Source: Baffinella frigidus
Lineage: Eukaryota; Cryptophyceae; Cryptomonadales; Baffinellaceae
Assembly (NCBI GenBank): GCA_026770585.1
Contig: MU646311.1
Coordinates: 1,147,048 to 1,160,311, forward strand
Length of the DNA: 13,264 bases
Direction: 5' to 3'
The notes under the pieces: generated by a model
The model's database searches: none
What the model was told of the DNA's origin: nothing
What the model saw: the letters and a program-made list of their open reading frames with translations, nothing else
Program-made: the position numbers and the translations under genes
In this document: positions 10,401 through 12,293 of the stretch, piece by piece
Layout: the number at the start of each line of letters is the position of its first letter
Position numbering within the stretch: position 1 is the stretch's first letter

Positions 10401-12036
10401 GAGTCTGATCGCCTCGTCAGCATCCTGCAAATCGTGTAAGACGGACGTTTATCGTGTGAGACGGGCGTTTATTGTGTAAGACTGACGTTGATTCTAGCGC
10501 TGTCTCAGTCTATTTGGTCTCACCAATCCGCTTCCCCCGGGCTCGTTTCCGCGCGAAAGTTAACGGATTTGTACGGGAAAACTCAGGATGTCAACTTAAG
10601 AATAGTCAGCTTTCGAATGTCCTGGGTTCAGCCTGATCGCCTCGTCGGCATCCTGCGGCGGGCCCATCTCAGTCCAAAGTTGACGGGTTTGTACCCATCA
10701 ACCCAGCATGTCAACTTAACAATAGTCCCGAGGCGGGCCCATCTCAGTCCCGACGCGGGCCTATCTCAGCCTTCCCGGTTTAGCTACCAGCCTGGTACAA
10801 AACCTGCCCGCGCTTCGTCAAAAGTTAACATTGATTTAGTCGACCGTGGTTCTTGTGCGTGGATGGGTGTCACCTAACAGATTATATCTCAGATTTTGCT
10901 TGGAGTTGGGGCCTTCCCGTACTTTTAGGGGTCAAAATACCTTGATTTGTACCGGAAATCTTTCAGATGGACGCCCTGCGAAATAGTGGGGGGACAGAGG
11001 GCGTTTTCGAAAGGGCATTTTCTTTTTGCCCTTTCTTCAAGCCCCACAGAGGGTGATAATGACTACGGATGGCGGGGGGGGCGTCACCGAAAGCGCCTGC
11101 CCGTAGTTTTCGAGGTGGTTGTGCGCGTGCGCCCTGTTTAGGGTTTAGGGTTTAGGGTTTCCGGTTAAGAGTTTGGGGGTTAGGGTTTAGAGTCTAGGGT
11201 TTGGGGTTTGGGGTTTGGGGTTTGGGGTTTGGGGTTTGGGGTTTGAGGTTTGGTGTTTATGAGTGAGGGTTTAGGGTGTACGGTGTAGGGTGTAGGGTTT
11301 AGGGTGCAGGGTGTAGGGTGTAGGGTGCAGGGTGTAGGGTGTAGGGTGCAGGGTGTTGCACGTTCGAGAAACAACACGTCACTCAGCTGCTGACGGCCAA
11401 CTTCACACAAAGGAACTGCGACTTATCTAAAAAAAACAGAGGAAGGGGTCCCCACACAGTGGACTACGAACCTTTCATTAAAAGTCAACGTTCCTTCAGG
11501 CAATTAACTTGAAGGATTTTCTGGTGCAATTTGGTCACGTACTCCCCTGGAATCCAGGCCCAATGAAACCCGCGAGGCCGCCGTGTGGTAACACAAGCTG
11601 CTGCACTTCAGTTGTTGTTTTCAGTCAACTATACACTTTCTGGGGGAAAGTGGTCTCAACCAAGCCAGAGCAGGTTCGAAACCTGTTGCACACGAAGTGT
11701 GGGCTCGAAACCTGTTGCATACGTAGTGGGGAGTCGTCGGATTCGATAGCGCACGCTATCCGTCGGTTAATGGGGACACAAGAACCTCGTGACGTCCTCG
11801 TGACCTCCTCGTGACCTCCTCGTGGTCACGAGGCTGCGGGTTCGAGCTTGGCCGACTATTCTTAAGTTACATGTTGGGTGTGCGGTACAAATCCGTCAAC
11901 TTTGGAGCGGGAAAGAGTCAGAGCGGGCTCGAAACCTGTTGCAGACGTAGTGGGGATTCGTGGGGTCGGATTCGATGGCGGCCGAATAGAGCTCGATGCT
12001 CTCTGTAAACTTCTTCTCCTCAAATAGCTTGTTCGC
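1365..12036 (-). CDS. PP5: Protein phosphatase 5 (PP5) gene, partial, 10 intact exons
   Basis: Gene-level entry. Exons, in order: 12036-11936, 11133-11088, 10252-10142, 7916-7817, 6392-6314, 5198-5141, 4152-4087, 3636-3581, 2202-2157, 1442-1365. They total 741 bases and read as 247 codons with no stop; every junction but one uses GT-AG. The protein is a TPR domain, an acidic linker and the start of a PPP metallophosphatase. PP5 is the family with that order; it is a Ser/Thr phosphatase kept inactive by its TPR domain and activated by Hsp90-type ligands. Taking residue 1 as human A35 (numbering from memory), the metal-site Asp of GDTHG (human D242) falls at 208 and that of GDFVD (D271) at 237, so there is no net insertion or deletion against human PP5. 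The first exon and the part after about human residue 281 are outside the window. Long repeat-filled introns made this gene invisible to open-frame searches. Confidence 0.9.
1572..1760 (-). pseudogene. Partial GDFVDRG exon copy, split by a 150-bp element
   Basis: The acceptor CCAG and GTGAAC are at 1760-1755. The element occupies 1754-1605; then GAAC repeats and the frame continues [11 protein letters not shown] to about 1572, after which the similarity ends before GDFVDRG. It keeps the exon's 5' end and lies upstream of the intact exon. Confidence 0.8.
1605..1754. mobile_element. 150-bp foldback element, copy 1
   Basis: Starts TTATCTCAGAAAA and ends TTTTCTGAGATAA, with terminal inverted repeats of about 45 bases (TTCTTAAGTCAA against TTAACTTAAGAA inside). 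Flanked by GTTC on both sides. It carries no open frame and is a MITE-like element. It is inserted after the second codon of the partial GDFVDRG exon copy. Arms differ from the other two copies (AAAGGGATTTTT). Confidence 0.88.
1930..2135. repeat. Telomere-like array, TTTAGGG
   Basis: Runs of perfect TTTAGGG interrupted by TTTCGGG, GTGAAGGG and TCTAGGG. It fills the intron between the GDTHGQ and GDFVDRG exons, starting about 20 bases after the donor. Confidence 0.9.
2157..2202 (-). CDS. PP5: PP5 exon: catalytic motif GDTHGQ
   Basis: The exon has 46 bases (1 + 15 codons), reading [15 protein letters not shown]. GDxHG is the first signature of the PPP phosphatases; its Asp and His bind the two catalytic metals (human D242 and H244). 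The acceptor is AAACAG|CGG, about 20 bases from a long TTTAGGG/TTTGGGG array. The donor is TTCAAG|GTGCCT. Only one copy was found. It joins the 1442 exon in phase 0. Confidence 0.92.
2222..2468. repeat. Telomere-like array converted to TTTGGGG and TTTGTGG
   Basis: Begins with three TTTAGGG-type units beside the GDTHGQ exon, then TTTGGGG and GTGTGGGG, then TTTGTGG units at the far end. This is ordered variant turnover. Long glycine-tryptophan open frames over it are translation of the repeat. Confidence 0.92.
2463..2725. repeat. Element shared in inverted form with 6110-6225, plus hairpin element
   Basis: GTGACGAGAGAAATCCAGCC and CGCAACTGGTACCAATTTTT at 2475-2528 match the reverse complement of 6163-6216. 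The remaining part is an AAGTTGAC element with GAGCCCAAATAGACGGAGGC. No coding exon was found here. Confidence 0.6.
2827..2856 (-). pseudogene. 3' fragment of the 3636-3581 exon, copy 1
   Basis: Reads VKEGAHVTV plus TG, followed by the same donor GTAC as the intact exon. The upstream part of the exon is absent. Compared with the intact exon it has about three silent and one replacement difference by hand count. Confidence 0.75.
3006..3047 (-). pseudogene. 3' fragment of the 3636-3581 exon, copy 2
   Basis: Reads [12 protein letters not shown] plus TG and keeps the GTAC donor. The changes V to M and V to I are conservative. The flanking intron beginning GTACACCCACCAGGCGCAAA is shared in part with the intact exon's intron. 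Confidence 0.78.
3068..3219. mobile_element. 152-bp foldback element
   Basis: Arms AATTTCATCTCGAAAGATAA and its near complement ending CGAGATGAAATT, about 33 bases with a few mismatches. No clear target duplication and no coding content. It sits in the intron between the 3636 and 2202 exons. Confidence 0.72.
3402..3430 (-). pseudogene. 3' fragment of the 3636-3581 exon, copy 3
   Basis: Reads VTEGAHGTV plus TG with the GTAC donor kept. The 5' half is replaced by CCTTTCTTTGG, the same junction as in the 2827 copy (CCTTTCTTCGG), so these two copies are related by a block duplication. Confidence 0.75.
3581..3636 (-). CDS. PP5: PP5 exon: strand leading to the active site
   Basis: The exon has 56 bases: 18 codons plus TG of a split Cys. 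It reads [18 protein letters not shown] then C. It matches the segment ending in ITVCGD of PP5. The acceptor is TTCAG|GCT and the donor GTATG|GTACAA; the C base of Cys comes from the next exon at 2202. This is the centre of the clearest set of broken copies: three 5'-retaining copies upstream and three 3'-retaining copies downstream. Confidence 0.9.
3723..3752 (-). pseudogene. 5' fragment of the 3636-3581 exon, copy 4
   Basis: Reads [12 protein letters not shown] after TTCAG, identical in the acceptor and the upstream CCCTAAACCCTCC. The 3' half and donor are absent. Confidence 0.75.
3841..3870 (-). pseudogene. 5' fragment of the 3636-3581 exon, copy 5
   Basis: Reads [11 protein letters not shown] after ACCAG. 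It keeps the acceptor and loses the 3' half and donor. Confidence 0.7.
3957..3986 (-). pseudogene. 5' fragment of the 3636-3581 exon, copy 6
   Basis: Reads [12 protein letters not shown] after TTCAG. Differences from the intact exon are mostly in third codon positions (four silent, two replacement by hand count). The 3' half is absent. Confidence 0.73.
4087..4152 (-). CDS. PP5: PP5 exon: second helix of phosphatase domain
   Basis: The exon is 66 bases, 22 codons, phase 0, starting [20 protein letters not shown] and ending MK. It aligns with human DQKKLHRKCAYQILVQVKEV. The acceptor CCCTAG|GAG is formed by the edge of a CCCTAAA repeat array. The 3' edge was placed by protein alignment. At that point the intron would begin CCATCT, not GT, so this is the one non-canonical boundary. 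It could be a sequencing error, a rare donor, or a sign that this copy is decaying. Only one copy was found. Confidence 0.75.
4154..4261. repeat. Telomere-like array providing a 3' splice site
   Basis: TTTAGGG units start directly at CTAGGG, the complement of the CCCTAG acceptor of the 4152 exon. A GGGGGGGG run interrupts it at 4190. Confidence 0.88.
4267..4311. repeat. 13-bp stem inverted repeat
   Basis: GTTCAGGGCATAG and CTATGCCCTGAAC, separated by 19 bases that include TTTCGGCAACCGAAA, itself an inverted pair. It overlaps the end of exon fragment E. Confidence 0.65.
4309..4332 (-). pseudogene. 3' fragment of the 5198-5141 exon, copy E
   Basis: Only VEMVTMF and part of the last codons remain, running into the small inverted repeat at 4267-4311. 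It is the shortest of the downstream copies. Confidence 0.5.
4440..4490 (-). pseudogene. 3' fragment of the 5198-5141 exon, copy D
   Basis: Reads [16 protein letters not shown]. It ends CAG|GCGGGC, so GT has become GC. It keeps Glu at the position where the intact exon has Gly. Confidence 0.72.
4573..4761 (-). pseudogene. Copy C of the 5198-5141 exon, split by an element
   Basis: The right part (4761-4739) reads GEATPGF and the left part (4602-4573) [10 protein letters not shown] with donor CAG|GTTGCC. A foldback element of about 128 bp separates them. Rejoined, the order equals copy D. The upstream ATCGGTGGGAA is shared with copy B. Confidence 0.7.
4610..4737. mobile_element. Foldback element inside an exon copy
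   Basis: Arms start ATCCGGGAAC and end GTTCCCGGAT, and continue imperfectly through AATTTTTCTTTT. An inner pair AAAATTACTACACAA / TTGTGTAGTAATTT is shared with elements at 8394, 9725, 10026 and 10266. It separates the two halves of copy C of the 5198 exon. The flanks GAACC and GAAACC suggest an imprecise target duplication. Confidence 0.7.
4797..4856. repeat. Short degenerate telomere-like block
   Basis: GGTCTAGCCTACTTGGGTCC and a GGTCCAGGGTTTAGG repeat, followed by GGGGTTGGGGTTGGAGTGTA. Degenerate. Confidence 0.55.
4863..4911 (-). pseudogene. 3' fragment of the 5198-5141 exon, copy B
   Basis: Reads [16 protein letters not shown]. It keeps the exon's 3' side but the base after CAG is T, so the donor is lost unless CAACAG|GTTCCAG is used. 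No acceptor: it is preceded by ACCATCG. Confidence 0.7.
5010..5077. repeat. Telomere-like block in the opposite orientation
   Basis: CACCCTG, AACCCTC and ACCCTAAAG units, C-rich on the plus strand, hence G-rich in the sense strand. It lies 64 bases after the donor of the 5198-5141 exon. Confidence 0.75.
5141..5198 (-). CDS. PP5: PP5 exon: start of phosphatase domain
   Basis: The exon has 58 bases (1 + 19 codons), reading [19 protein letters not shown] after the split Arg. It aligns with human LEDGKVTISFMKELMQWYK, the first helix of the phosphatase domain. The acceptor is GGCAG|GTG and the donor TTCCAG|GTGATG. Degraded copies downstream read Glu where this has Gly (FVEEM against FVEGM), as do relatives of the family, so Gly may be a private change. 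Several 3'-retaining copies lie between 4911 and 4309. Confidence 0.87.
5219..5366. mobile_element. Foldback element just upstream of the 5198 exon
   Basis: Ends AACACCCTTTTTAAA and TTTAAAAAGGGTGTT. An inner palindrome TTGGTCACGTGTC / GACACGTGACCAA lies at about 5282-5325. The acceptor of the 5198 exon is 20 bases away. A truncated relative (AAAACCCGGGGAGCTGTGCA) is at 9522-9565. Confidence 0.7.
5517..5595. repeat. Pyrimidine microsatellite (CT)n
   Basis: About 75 bases of TCTCTC with CCCC interruptions, ending in a C12 run. The glutamate/arginine-rich open frame across it is not a gene. Confidence 0.92.
5625..5672 (-). pseudogene. 3' fragment of the linker exon, second copy
   Basis: Reads [11 protein letters not shown] followed by GTCAGT. 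It matches the [11 protein letters not shown] end of the linker exon and keeps the donor GTCAGT. Strongly diverged. Confidence 0.55.
5696..5788. repeat. Telomere-like block in the opposite orientation, second
   Basis: CCCTAAACCCTCACCCC and later AAACCCTAAAAAACA, degenerate. In the sense strand it is G-rich and begins 10 bases after the donor of the linker-exon copy at 5798. Confidence 0.7.
5798..6025 (-). pseudogene. Linker-exon copy split by a 150-bp element
   Basis: Sense order: ILKLH at 6025-6011, the element with GAGT duplications on both sides, then [15 protein letters not shown] and donor CCCAG|GTCAGT at 5798. Against the intact exon it lacks one codon (GTG) and has one extra base near the end, so it is out of frame. 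The acceptor region is not recognisable. Confidence 0.8.
5857..6006. mobile_element. 150-bp foldback element, copy 2
   Basis: Same ends TTATCTCAG/CTGAGATAA, flanked by GAGT on both sides. The arms contain AAAACGAGTTCTAAAACTCG, which is itself inverted. It is inserted in the linker-exon copy. Nearly identical to the copy at 7122, so recent. Confidence 0.9.
6045..6072 (+). pseudogene. Inverted fragment of the 3636-3581 exon
   Basis: On the plus strand this reads PVTVAAGA, with CCAGTGACCGTG identical to the intact exon. It is the only exon fragment in the opposite orientation. It sits about 2.4 kb from its source, next to the 150-bp element at 5857-6006. Confidence 0.55.
6314..6392 (-). CDS. 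PP5: PP5 exon: acidic linker
   Basis: The exon has 79 bases (2 + 75 + 2). It reads [20 protein letters not shown] then DYTGPR across the next junction. It corresponds to the PP5 linker with the hallmark DIE...EDEYSGPKL, which leads from the TPR domain to the catalytic domain. The acceptor is TGCAG|GCC, the donor CCCAG|GTCAGT. Phase matches both neighbours. A second, nearly complete copy broken by a 150-bp element and a third, poor copy follow downstream. Confidence 0.88.
6554..6850 (-). pseudogene. Cluster of short 3' ends of the 7916-7817 exon
   Basis: Four copies of the last 20 to 30 bases of the exon, each of the form CCCAGGCGT...CATTGGAG|GTAT, end at about 6554, 6655, 6747 and 6824. Three keep GT (GTATT, GTATC, GTATGA); the one at 6747 has GG. 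Each is followed in the sense direction by the same GC-rich minisatellite unit as the intact exon, or by AAAGTCATTTTTTA-type intron sequence. Confidence 0.65.
6583..6656. repeat. GC-rich minisatellite, second array
   Basis: Four units with GGCGGG and CATCTCAGTCCC or CCCCTCAGTAAG. It lies between two short 3' ends of the 7916 exon. Confidence 0.75.
6881..7030. mobile_element. 150-bp foldback element, second family
   Basis: Ends TAACGTCCTG and CAGGACGTTA. The arms are complementary for nearly 60 bases with about one early mismatch, including GGCCTACGGCATTGCC. No clear target duplication was found. Its length equals that of the other family but the sequence is different. Confidence 0.8.
7105..7317 (-). 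pseudogene. Second 7916-7817 exon copy, split by a 150-bp element
   Basis: The sense part at 7317-7272 reads [15 protein letters not shown], with two silent and no replacement differences. The element at 7271-7122 is flanked by GAAC on both sides. The exon end at 7117-7105 (CCATTGGAGGT) is partly blurred by a G run, and the donor GTATC follows. Confidence 0.8.
7122..7271. mobile_element. 150-bp foldback element, copy 3
   Basis: Exactly 150 bp with GAAC duplicated at both sides. It is inserted within the QAFTS codons of the 7317 exon copy. The centre GTACAAATTCGTCAACTT-like core with its partner AAGTTGAC is shared with the AAGTTGAC hairpins elsewhere. Confidence 0.9.
7450..7472 (-). pseudogene. 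Short 3' end of the 7916-7817 exon
   Basis: Ends in CTATTGGAG|GTACCG, with the intron-like sequence CATTTTTTATGTTTTGGGCT on its upstream side. It belongs to the same block duplication as 6655. A similar fragment is at 7692-7717. Confidence 0.55.
7535..7598 (-). pseudogene. 3' part of the 7916-7817 exon, protein-identical copy
   Basis: Reads [12 protein letters not shown] then QAFTSAIG with donor GAG|GTACTA. From RMEECQ to the donor it encodes the same residues as the intact exon, yet differs at five silent positions and no replacement position by hand count. The exon's first 14 codons are absent and replaced by unrelated sequence. Confidence 0.8.
7721..7816. repeat. GC-rich minisatellite after a splice donor
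   Basis: Units of about 20 bases, GAGGCGGGCCTATCTCAGTT with variants, run right up to the donor of the 7916-7817 exon. Related arrays at 6583-6656, 6780-6816 and 10725-10771 follow fragments of the same or a different exon. Confidence 0.8.
7817..7916 (-). CDS. PP5: PP5 exon: end of TPR3 and following helix
   Basis: The exon is 100 bases: 33 codons plus 1 base. It starts [20 protein letters not shown] and continues [13 protein letters not shown]. It aligns residue for residue with human TVVKVKPHDKDAK, then the helix containing QECNKIVKQKAFERAIAG. The acceptor is GCGCAG|ATC; the donor is TTGGAG|GTATGC, followed at once by a GC-rich 20-bp minisatellite. The Gly codon is split G|GC with the 6392 exon. 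It is preceded by the longest intron in the window (2225 bases). Confidence 0.9.
8026..8063 (-). pseudogene. 5' fragment of the 7916-7817 exon
   Basis: Reads [10 protein letters not shown] after TGCGCAG, against [10 protein letters not shown] in the intact exon. It keeps the acceptor and the first 10 codons and lies upstream of the intact exon. Confidence 0.75.
8358..8385 (-). pseudogene. Inner 5' fragment of the 7916-7817 exon
   Basis: Reads SSPHNG (GGAGTTCTCCGCACAACGG). The acceptor side is cut off by the foldback element at 8394-8537. Confidence 0.5.
8394..8537. mobile_element. 144-bp foldback element, TACTACAC family
   Basis: Arms of about 55 bases starting TCTCATACGCAAACACTT and ending in the complement. 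The inner core AAATTTACTACAC...GTGTAGTAATTTT is the family signature. Flanks on both sides are CGCCCCCCCG-like, possibly a duplicated flank. It truncates the exon fragment at 8385. Confidence 0.78.
8640..9345. repeat. GC-rich tandem repeat, unit about 150-180 bp
   Basis: Three full units and one partial. The shared core is GTGCTGCGGCAGAGCGGG, then GTAGGGTGCGTTGG, then GGGAGAGCGTGTGCCTTCCG. Units begin near 8660, 8815 and 9062, with the partial at 9300. The spacers differ (AATGCGGAATTCGGTTTGAT in the first two, the hairpin in the others). Open frames across it have no recognisable domain and no exon edges, so it is treated as intron repeat in the 2.2 kb intron. Confidence 0.65.
9006..9288. repeat. 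Two copies of a short ATAGCAT hairpin
   Basis: ATGCTATTTTAGGCATG...AAGGCTTAGAATAGCAT at 9007-9050 and a second copy with few differences at 9242-9287. Both are followed by ACGGACAT and TGGCATTT, so they belong to a larger duplicated unit. Confidence 0.6.
9618..9665 (-). pseudogene. 3' fragment of the 10252-10142 exon, distal
   Basis: Reads [16 protein letters not shown] with donor ACCAG|GTGCGC. More replacement changes than the other copies, hence probably the oldest or least constrained. Confidence 0.75.
9725..9851. mobile_element. Foldback element, TACTACAC family
   Basis: Arms contain CTCAAATACGAT / ATCGTATTTGA and the core GAAAATTACTACAC / GTGTAGTAATTTTC. It lies in the intron downstream of the TPR exon fragments. 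Confidence 0.65.
9934..10023 (-). pseudogene. 3' fragment of the 10252-10142 exon, proximal
   Basis: From about NPTG and an in-frame stop (TAA where the intact exon has TAT) it continues [17 protein letters not shown] and KDAVAIYQ with donor ACCAG|GTGCGT. The 5' third of the exon is missing. Confidence 0.8.
10026..10095. mobile_element. Short TACTACAC-family foldback
   Basis: AAAATTACTACACG at one end and TGTGTAGTAAATTT at the other, with TAATATTACTAG in the loop. It abuts the truncated end of the 10023 exon fragment. Confidence 0.6.
10142..10252 (-). CDS. PP5: PP5 exon: TPR repeats 2-3
   Basis: The exon is 111 bases, phase 0 at both ends, 37 codons. It starts [20 protein letters not shown] and ends [13 protein letters not shown]. 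It covers the second helix of TPR2 and the first part of TPR3. SKAYLR carries the clamp Lys and Arg (human K97 and R101). The acceptor is TTCAG|GAT and the donor ACCAG|GTACGC. It is the only complete copy among five. Two copies retaining the 5' end lie upstream and two retaining the 3' end lie downstream. Confidence 0.92.
10266..10334. mobile_element. Short TACTACAC-family foldback
   Basis: CAATGAAATTTACTGCAC and GTGTAGTAATTTTCATTG form the arms, with ACTAGTAATATTA in the loop as in the 8394 element. It lies 14 bases upstream of the intact 10252 exon and ends the 5' fragment at 10351. Confidence 0.65.
10351..10424 (-). pseudogene. 5' fragment of the 10252-10142 exon, proximal
   Basis: Reads [20 protein letters not shown] then KALK after TTGCAG. 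Four silent and one replacement difference by hand count. It is cut off by the foldback element at 10266-10334. A 20-bp tandem array sits 10 bases upstream of its acceptor. Confidence 0.82.
10434..10493. repeat. 20-bp minisatellite, three units, next to a 3' splice site
   Basis: The same 20-bp unit as at 12047, three copies, ending 10 bases before the 10424 exon fragment. The following 100 bases (CAGTCTATTTGG...AATAGTC) are also shared with 12127-12250. Confidence 0.85.
10494..10729. repeat. AAGTTGAC hairpin elements, two copies around an exon fragment
   Basis: One copy at 10494-10607 and a shorter one at 10675-10729 (CAAAGTTGACGGGTTTGTACC to GTCAACTTAACAATAGTC) lie on the two sides of the 10652-10608 exon fragment. 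Confidence 0.6.
10608..10652 (-). pseudogene. 5' fragment of the 10252-10142 exon, distal
   Basis: Reads [15 protein letters not shown] after GCCGCAG. About six silent and one replacement difference. It ends where the element starting GACTATTCTTAAGTTGACA begins. Confidence 0.8.
10730..11087 (-). other. Intron after the 11133-11088 exon
   Basis: Apart from a short minisatellite at 10725-10771 and an inverted pair of CGAAAGGGCA / TGCCCTTTC at about 11007-11034, nothing was recognised. Confidence 0.5.
11088..11133 (-). CDS. PP5: PP5 exon: TPR repeat 2, first helix
   Basis: This micro-exon has 46 bases (1 + 15 codons) and reads [15 protein letters not shown] after the split Arg. It matches the A-helix of TPR2, where human PP5 has SLAYLRTECYGYALN. 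The acceptor is AAACAG, directly preceded by CCCTAAA repeats; the donor is TTTCG|GTGACG. It ends in phase 0 and joins the 10252 exon. The clamp position held by Arg74 in human is His here (second His of HNH). No degraded copy of this exon was found, unlike its neighbours. Confidence 0.87.
11136..11354. repeat. Telomere-like array with higher-order structure
   Basis: Directly upstream of the 11133 exon: about three TTTAGGG, then about seven TTTGGGG, then a 21-bp higher-order unit made of GTGTAGG, GTGTAGG and GTGCAGG repeated about three times. Confidence 0.9.
11355..11682 (-). other. Intron stretch without recognised content
   Basis: Between the telomere-like array and the 3' fragments of the TPR1 exon. 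GACGTCCTCGTGACCTCCTC-type short repeats occur just beyond it at 11790-11830. No exon was found. Confidence 0.5.
11683..11752 (-). pseudogene. Two 3' fragments of the TPR1 exon
   Basis: The larger (11752-11712) contains GCTATCGAATCCGACGA and CCCCACTACGTATGCAACAG followed by donor GTTTCGAGC. It is slightly shortened and out of frame. The smaller (11698-11683) keeps only CACTTCGTGTGCAACAG and the same donor. Both lie downstream of the intact exon. Confidence 0.7.
11839..11935. repeat. AAGTTGAC element forming the TPR1 donor
   Basis: Bounded by GGGTTCGAGC on the left and GCTCGAAACC on the right, an inverted pair. The right end read on the minus strand is GGTTTCGAGC, and its GT is the splice donor of the TPR1 exon. 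Confidence 0.6.
11936..12036 (-). CDS. PP5: PP5 exon: TPR repeat 1
   Basis: This 101-base exon (33 codons plus 2 bases) begins [20 protein letters not shown] and ends in PHYVCNR. That is TPR repeat 1 of PP5 (compare QANDYF...NR in the human protein). Two Asn residues of the Hsp90 carboxylate clamp are present: Asn in ANK (human N36) and Asn in CNR (human N67). The acceptor is TTGCAG, immediately preceded by a 20-bp tandem array; the donor is CAACAG|GTTTCG. The split Arg codon AG|G is completed by the next exon at 11133. The start codon and first TPR-flanking residues must be in an exon to the right of the window. Confidence 0.9.
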
Positions 12037-12046
12037 CTGCAATCGC

Positions 12047-12126
12047 GTGTGAGACGGACGTTTATTGTGTGAAACGGACGTTTGTTGTGTGAGACGGACG
12101 TTTATTGTGTAAGACGGGCGTTTATT
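12047..12126. repeat. 20-bp minisatellite, four units, next to a 3' splice site
   Basis: Units of GTGTGAGACGGACGTTTATT on the plus strand with one or two changes each. In the sense strand it ends 11 bases before the TPR1 exon. Confidence 0.85.
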
Positions 12127-12250
12127 CTGGCGCTGTTTCAGTCTATTTGGGCTCACCAAGTTGGTTGGCCCGGGCTCTTCTCCGAATTTTCAGTGCCAAC
12201 GTTGACGGATTTGTACCGCAGACCCAACTTGTCAACTTAAGAATAGTCGG
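12127..12250. repeat. AAGTTGAC hairpin element
   Basis: Contains CAGTCTATTTGGGCTCACC, then the core GTTGACGGATTTGTACCGCA and GTCAACTTAAGAATAGTC. The same element is at 10494-10607. The cores AAGTTGAC and GTCAACTT are inverted. More diverged or partial copies are at 2624-2725 and 11851-11925 (opposite strand), 2765-2812, 9427-9471 and 10675-10729. Confidence 0.7.
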
Positions 12251-12253
12251 CCA

Positions 12254-12293
12254 AGCTCTCGGTAAACTTCTTCTCCTCAAATAGCTTGTTCGC
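12254..12293 (-). pseudogene. 5' fragment of the TPR1 exon, proximal
   Basis: Reads [13 protein letters not shown] after GTGCAG, with one silent difference from the intact exon. It is cut where the element GGCCGACTATTCTTAAGTTG begins. Confidence 0.82.

Noticed and set aside
9618-12036. TPR exons belonging to an Hsp90 co-chaperone such as STI1
   Set aside because: They join in phase to the PP5 linker and to a PPP phosphatase core, and the clamp spacing matches PP5.
1365-12036. A processed pseudogene
   Set aside because: Introns are present with consensus splice sites and matching phases, and the ten chosen exons have no stop or frameshift.
12047-12126. CRISPR-like array
   Set aside because: 20-bp units are directly adjacent with no spacers, and the gene is eukaryotic with introns.
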